This document shows, in pieces, positions 60,439 to 64,000 of a stretch of 64,000 bases of DNA (positions are counted from its first letter, which is position 1; every line of letters starts with the position of its first letter). The position numbers and the translations under genes were made by a program. The notes beneath the pieces are model-generated. The model did no database searches, was not told where the DNA came from, and worked only from the letters and a program-made list of their open reading frames with translations. Origin of the DNA: Rhizophagus irregularis (taxonomy: Eukaryota > Glomeromycota > Glomeromycetes > Glomerales > Glomeraceae); contig NC_089447.1 of the NCBI RefSeq assembly GCF_026210795.1, forward strand, positions 1,924,501 through 1,988,500, written 5' to 3'.

Positions 60439-60855
60439 TTATAAATTAGAGTTATGCTTTTTAATGATAACATAACCTTTTTTGGCCCTTTTTTTTCTTT
60501 CTTCGGGAGCAGGAATTTTTTTAACATTAATTACTTGTAAAATTTCTTTTACTTTGAGTATCATACCGGCAATATAAGCAGTTTGAGAGTGATAGACAGT
60601 TTGTTGTAAACGACGTAAACCTAGAGCTCGTACAACTCTTCGAAGTTTTAAAGGTAAACCAATTGTAGAGCGTCGTAAAGTAATTTTAAAAAAACCATTT
60701 GGAATTTTTGATGAATTTTTATGAGAAATTTGAGAAACCGATTTAGAATTAGGCTTTATCAAAGTAGGAGGAGTAAAGTAACTTTGTGAAAAATATCTGG
60801 ATGTTACACGTGATTGAATTGAAAATAATTTTGTTAGAGAACATAAAAAGTTCAT
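60439..60855 (-). CDS. MRPL33: mitochondrial large-subunit ribosomal protein uL30m
   Basis: Intronless, 138 residues. The N-terminal 45 residues look like a mitochondrial presequence (many Ser, Arg, Lys). The L30 domain follows: FFKITLRRSTIGLPLKLRRV, VRALGLRRLQQTVYHSQTAY, IAGMILKVKEILQVINV. This contains the bacterial L30 pattern (IxxxxxHRxTLxxLGLxR..V) in slightly altered form (SxIGLPxKxRRxVRALGL). A basic tail ends the protein. The symbol follows the yeast uL30m gene. Convergent with the succinyl-CoA ligase gene (120 bp) and divergent from RPB2 (212 bp). Confidence 0.88.
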   Translation of the reverse strand: MNFLCSLTKLFSIQSRVTSRYFSQSYFTPPTLIKPNSKSVSQISHKNSSKIPNGFFKITLRRSTIGLPLKLRRVVRALGLRRLQQTVYHSQTAYIAGMILKVKEILQVINVKKIPAPEERKKRAKKGYVIIKKHNSNL

Positions 60856-61067
60856 CTTTTTAAATTGTTAAACGAAAAGTCGACAATCATACTGACGAAT
60901 CTCAGTAAATGACCCAAAAACTTATTATTGGTTTAAGATTCTGGATCATGTGATGTCAATATTGAAGAGTAACTATCTGTCGAATTTTATTTATATTTAT
61001 CATATCTATTGATTTTTTTTTTTTAATTTTTGTATTTTGTCTATCTACTTTCCCTTCTTTAAGCACT
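60856..61067. promoter_or_regulatory. 212-bp bidirectional promoter (uL30m / RPB2)
   Basis: Lies between two outward-facing start codons. It contains a CT-rich stretch just before the RPB2 ATG (ACTTTCCCTTCTTTAAGCAC), a common initiator or leader style in fungi. Confidence 0.6.
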
Positions 61068-64000
61068 ATGGAAGACAATTATTCATATAACATTAATATG
61101 CTTGATCAGAGTGATTTTGAAAATGTGGAACAAATGCAGTATGAAAGCTTTGAAGGAGAAGGTAGATTGAATTTCAAATTTTTTTTTTTATTTCGCTATT
61201 AGTAACGTTGATAGATCTTTAGACTTAAATGTCGTGATTAGTGCACACTGGCTCTTTTATTAATTAAATTATTAGTATAGATCTTAATTTGTAAAATTTA
61301 GTAGACAAAAATCTTTAAATTTTAAATCAATAAATTTTCATTTTTCGCCTCTTGGATGTCATATATCGTCCACCCACCCAATATATTATAAAAATTATTT
61401 CATTTTGTTTGAACACTGTAAAATAATGGTTCATTATATCAATTTAGAAGTTTATCAGGCTGATTCTGAATTGGAACCTGATATAAATCAAGAGGATTGT
61501 TGGACGGTCATATCTTCATTTTTTCATGACAAAGGCCTTGTAAGACAACAACTTGATTCATTTGACGAGTTTGTACAAAATACTATGCAAGAAATTGTTG
61601 ATGAAAATAAGAATCTTGTGTTGCAAACAGTTGCGGGAAACCAGGGAGGGGAAGGTGATAAGGCAGTATGTTTTTGTGCATGTTATCATTTGATCTTTGA
61701 AATATTGAATCTTCTGAGAATATAAATAAGGTATCAATGTTATATTTCATTTTCCTAGAAACGATATTATATCCGATTTGGACAAGTATACTTATCAAAA
61801 CCTACAATGACTGAAGCTGATGGTAGTGTTCAAGCGATGTTTCCGCAAGAAGCACGCCTTAGGAATTTAACGTATGTGTTATCAAATCAATACATACGTA
61901 CATACATACATATATATATATATTATCTAAACAAATTTATCATATAGATATGCTGCTCCTCTTTATGTTAACATGAAAGAAGAGACAATGATAGCAGATC
62001 CTAGAGCGCCGGAAAACAGAGGAAAAGCAACATTAAATGAAATGTTTGATGAAGATGATTTAAAATATGACCCTGAAGAATCATCATATGATAAAGTGTT
62101 TGTAGGAAAGGTAGATTCTATATTTTATTATTCAATAATTTTCTTTAAAGAATTATATTAATTTAATTCTTTGATGATTTAAAGATTCCAGTTATGTTAA
62201 AATCAACATTTTGTGTGTTACATGGTTTAGATGACAAGAGTCTTTATGCTTTGAATGAATGTCCTTATGATCAGGTTTATCAGAAGTTATATTTATTTAT
62301 ATTATGAATCTTTCTTTCAATATCTTCATTTAATAAGTCTATTTCCTTATCCAAATTCAACAGGGTGGTTACTTTATTATAAATGGTTCTGAAAAAGTGT
62401 TGATTGCACAAGAAAGAATGGCATCAAACACTGTTTATGTTTTTGCAAAATCACCGCCTTCACCTTATTCATTCACAGCTGAAATTAAAAGTGCTATAGA
62501 AAAGGGATCCAAATTAATAAGTTCATTAATGATTAAGCTTTTAGCAAAAACGGCTGAGAAAGGTGTAAGTATTTATTCATCATGAACTTTTCTATATGTA
62601 AGGTTTATTATTTCTTTGATATTGAGCATTTTTTCTTGTTAGGCTACTGGACAATCTATACAAGCAACTATGCCTTATATTAAAAAAGATGTACCTGTAG
62701 TTATTGCTTTTCGAGCACTTGGCGCTGTTTCCGATCAAGATTTTCTGCAATATGTTTGTTATGATCATAGTGATACTCAAATGTTAGAAGCACTAAAACC
62801 ATGTATAGAAGAAGCATTTGCGGTCCAAAGTATGGAGGTAGCTAATAAAACTTAATATATTAATTATGTATTTCGTTTCATATGAATTTGTCTTTTTATA
62901 TAATTTCATTTAAATAGGTGGCGGCTGATTGGATAGGCCGTAGAGGTACTGCAACAGGAGCAACGAGAGACAAACGTATAAAGTATGTTTATTGCTTTTT
63001 TTTTACATCTTCAATTTTAGTTTTTTTATTAATTCATTCTACGTTCTCTATAGATATGCAAAAGATATTCTTCAAAAAGAATTGTTACCACACGTTTCAA
63101 CCGAGTATGGTTGTGAAAAAAGAAAAGCATTCTTCCTTGGTTATATGGTTCATAGACTTTTATTAGCTGCTCTTGGACGTCGTGAACTAGATGATCGAGA
63201 TCATTATGGGAAAAAAAGAATGGATTTAGCAGGTCCACTTTTAGCTTCATTGTTTCGTATGTTATTCAAAAAGCTTACAAAGGATGTATCAGCATACCTA
63301 AGAAAGGTTTGTGTGGCTTATTATGAAATCAATTTTTGACGAATGAGAGTTTCATTAACTCAAATTACTTTGTTTCTTTTAATCAAGTGTATTGACGGTA
63401 ATCGTGAATTCAATTTGAATTTAGCGATTAAAGCACAAACAATTACAAATGGTCTAAAATATTCACTTGCAACGGGAAATTGGGGAGACCAAAAAAAGGC
63501 TATGCAGGTAAAAAATTTTGAATTAAATTTACAATATATGTAATATCAAACAGTATTTATTTTGGAAATTTTGACTGAATTTAGTCACGAGCTGGTGTAT
63601 CTCAAGTGTTGAATCGATACACATTTGCATCCACTTTATCTCATTTGAGGAGATGTAATACTCCAATGGGAAGAGATGGAAAAATTGCAAAACCTCGTCA
63701 ATTACATAATACTCACTGGGGTATGGTATGTCCTTCTGAAACTCCTGAAGGGCAAGCTTGCGGTCTCGTAAAGAATTTATCTTTAATGTCGTACATTTCC
63801 GTTGGAAGCGCATCAAAACCAATTATTGATTTTTTGGAAGAATATGGAATGATTAATTTGAATCAACAATTTGATCCTGCAAATATCAGAGACAATGCAA
63901 AAGTTTTTGTCAATGGTAAATGGGTAGGAATATCATCTTCACCCGAACAATTGTCATATACTCTTAAAGGTTTACGAAGAACTGTTGACGTAAGCCCTGA
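61068..64000 (+). CDS. RPB2: RNA polymerase II second-largest subunit, N-terminal half (runs off window)
   Basis: Nuclear Pol II core subunit. Eleven exons are visible: 61068-61161, 61448-61665, 61759-61871, 61948-62110, 62185-62274, 62364-62564, 62643-62837, 62918-62982, 63054-63306, 63388-63507 and 63585 onward. Phases agree and give 642 complete codons; the family has about 1,200 residues, so the C-terminal half lies outside. Motifs: [40 protein letters not shown] (protrusion), [24 protein letters not shown] and [20 protein letters not shown] (lobe and protrusion), [20 protein letters not shown] (fork), [20 protein letters not shown], then [20 protein letters not shown] and [20 protein letters not shown]. 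The GRDGK and ETPEG motifs are hallmarks of Pol II beta-type subunits. Intron 1 (286 nt) is the longest; the rest are 67-110 nt. Confidence 0.98.

Noticed and set aside
1-64000. tRNA or rRNA genes
   Set aside because: I saw no convincing A-box/B-box pair with a cloverleaf and no rRNA-like sequence; a covariance-model scan would be needed to be certain.

Overview
The window looks like nuclear DNA of an arbuscular mycorrhizal fungus (Glomeromycotina, Rhizophagus-like). It is extremely AT-rich, and its housekeeping genes carry many short GT-AG introns. The left half is packed with transposon families that I recognise from memory as abundant in Rhizophagus genomes. Genus and species are inferred, because no database search was possible.

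Left half (about 1-33.6 kb), repeat compartment. The best-defined elements are: a TA-flanked DDE transposon (2636-5910); a decayed ~1,140-residue reading frame of a large Cys-rich family (5942-10984); two copies of one noncoding TIR family with 8-bp target duplications, one inside each of those genes (4601-5241 and 8242-9855); a 4-kb noncoding TIR element (11019-15062); a LINE-type RNase H remnant (15063-17165); a hAT-type MITE built of GTTGCGCAAC palindromes (17407-18274); decayed lineage-specific spliced genes (19-24 kb); an end-to-end hAT transposon with perfect 20-bp TIRs and 8-bp TSD (25773-28201); and a cluster of small MITEs, two of them nested (28.2-32.7 kb).

The most unusual signal is a pair of tandem arrays, both read on the minus strand: one inside the 1.6-kb MITE and one inside the 4-kb TIR element. 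Each unit looks like a complete splice module: a polypyrimidine tract and TAG acceptor, an exon-like core of about 31-40 nt that usually begins GTAT or GTTT, then a GTAAGT-type donor. In the first array the units also carry a TACTAAC-like branch site. One unit has acceptor and donor directly abutting. This is the layout of recursive-splice sites or RS-exons. The arrays lie in sense orientation within, and just upstream of, the large transposon gene. Function is unproven.

Middle (33.6-41.5 kb) and 44.5-51.1 kb: long AT-rich intergenic DNA with microsatellites and degenerate tandem repeats, flanking a single gene, a Zn2Cys6 transcription factor (41533-44500).

Right end (51.1-64 kb), core compartment with closely spaced conserved genes: a membrane J-domain protein; a probable Fta4-like inner-kinetochore subunit; adenylosuccinate lyase (ADE13), convergent with the former and only 35 bp away; an ARL6IP4/SRp25-like RS protein; succinyl-CoA ligase beta, divergent from the RS gene across a 214-bp promoter; mitochondrial ribosomal protein uL30m; and the N-terminal half of RPB2, divergent from uL30m across 212 bp and running off the window. 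These genes share housekeeping character (purine synthesis, TCA cycle, mitochondrial translation, transcription, splicing, chromosome segregation) rather than one pathway. No rRNA, tRNA or CRISPR was recognised.
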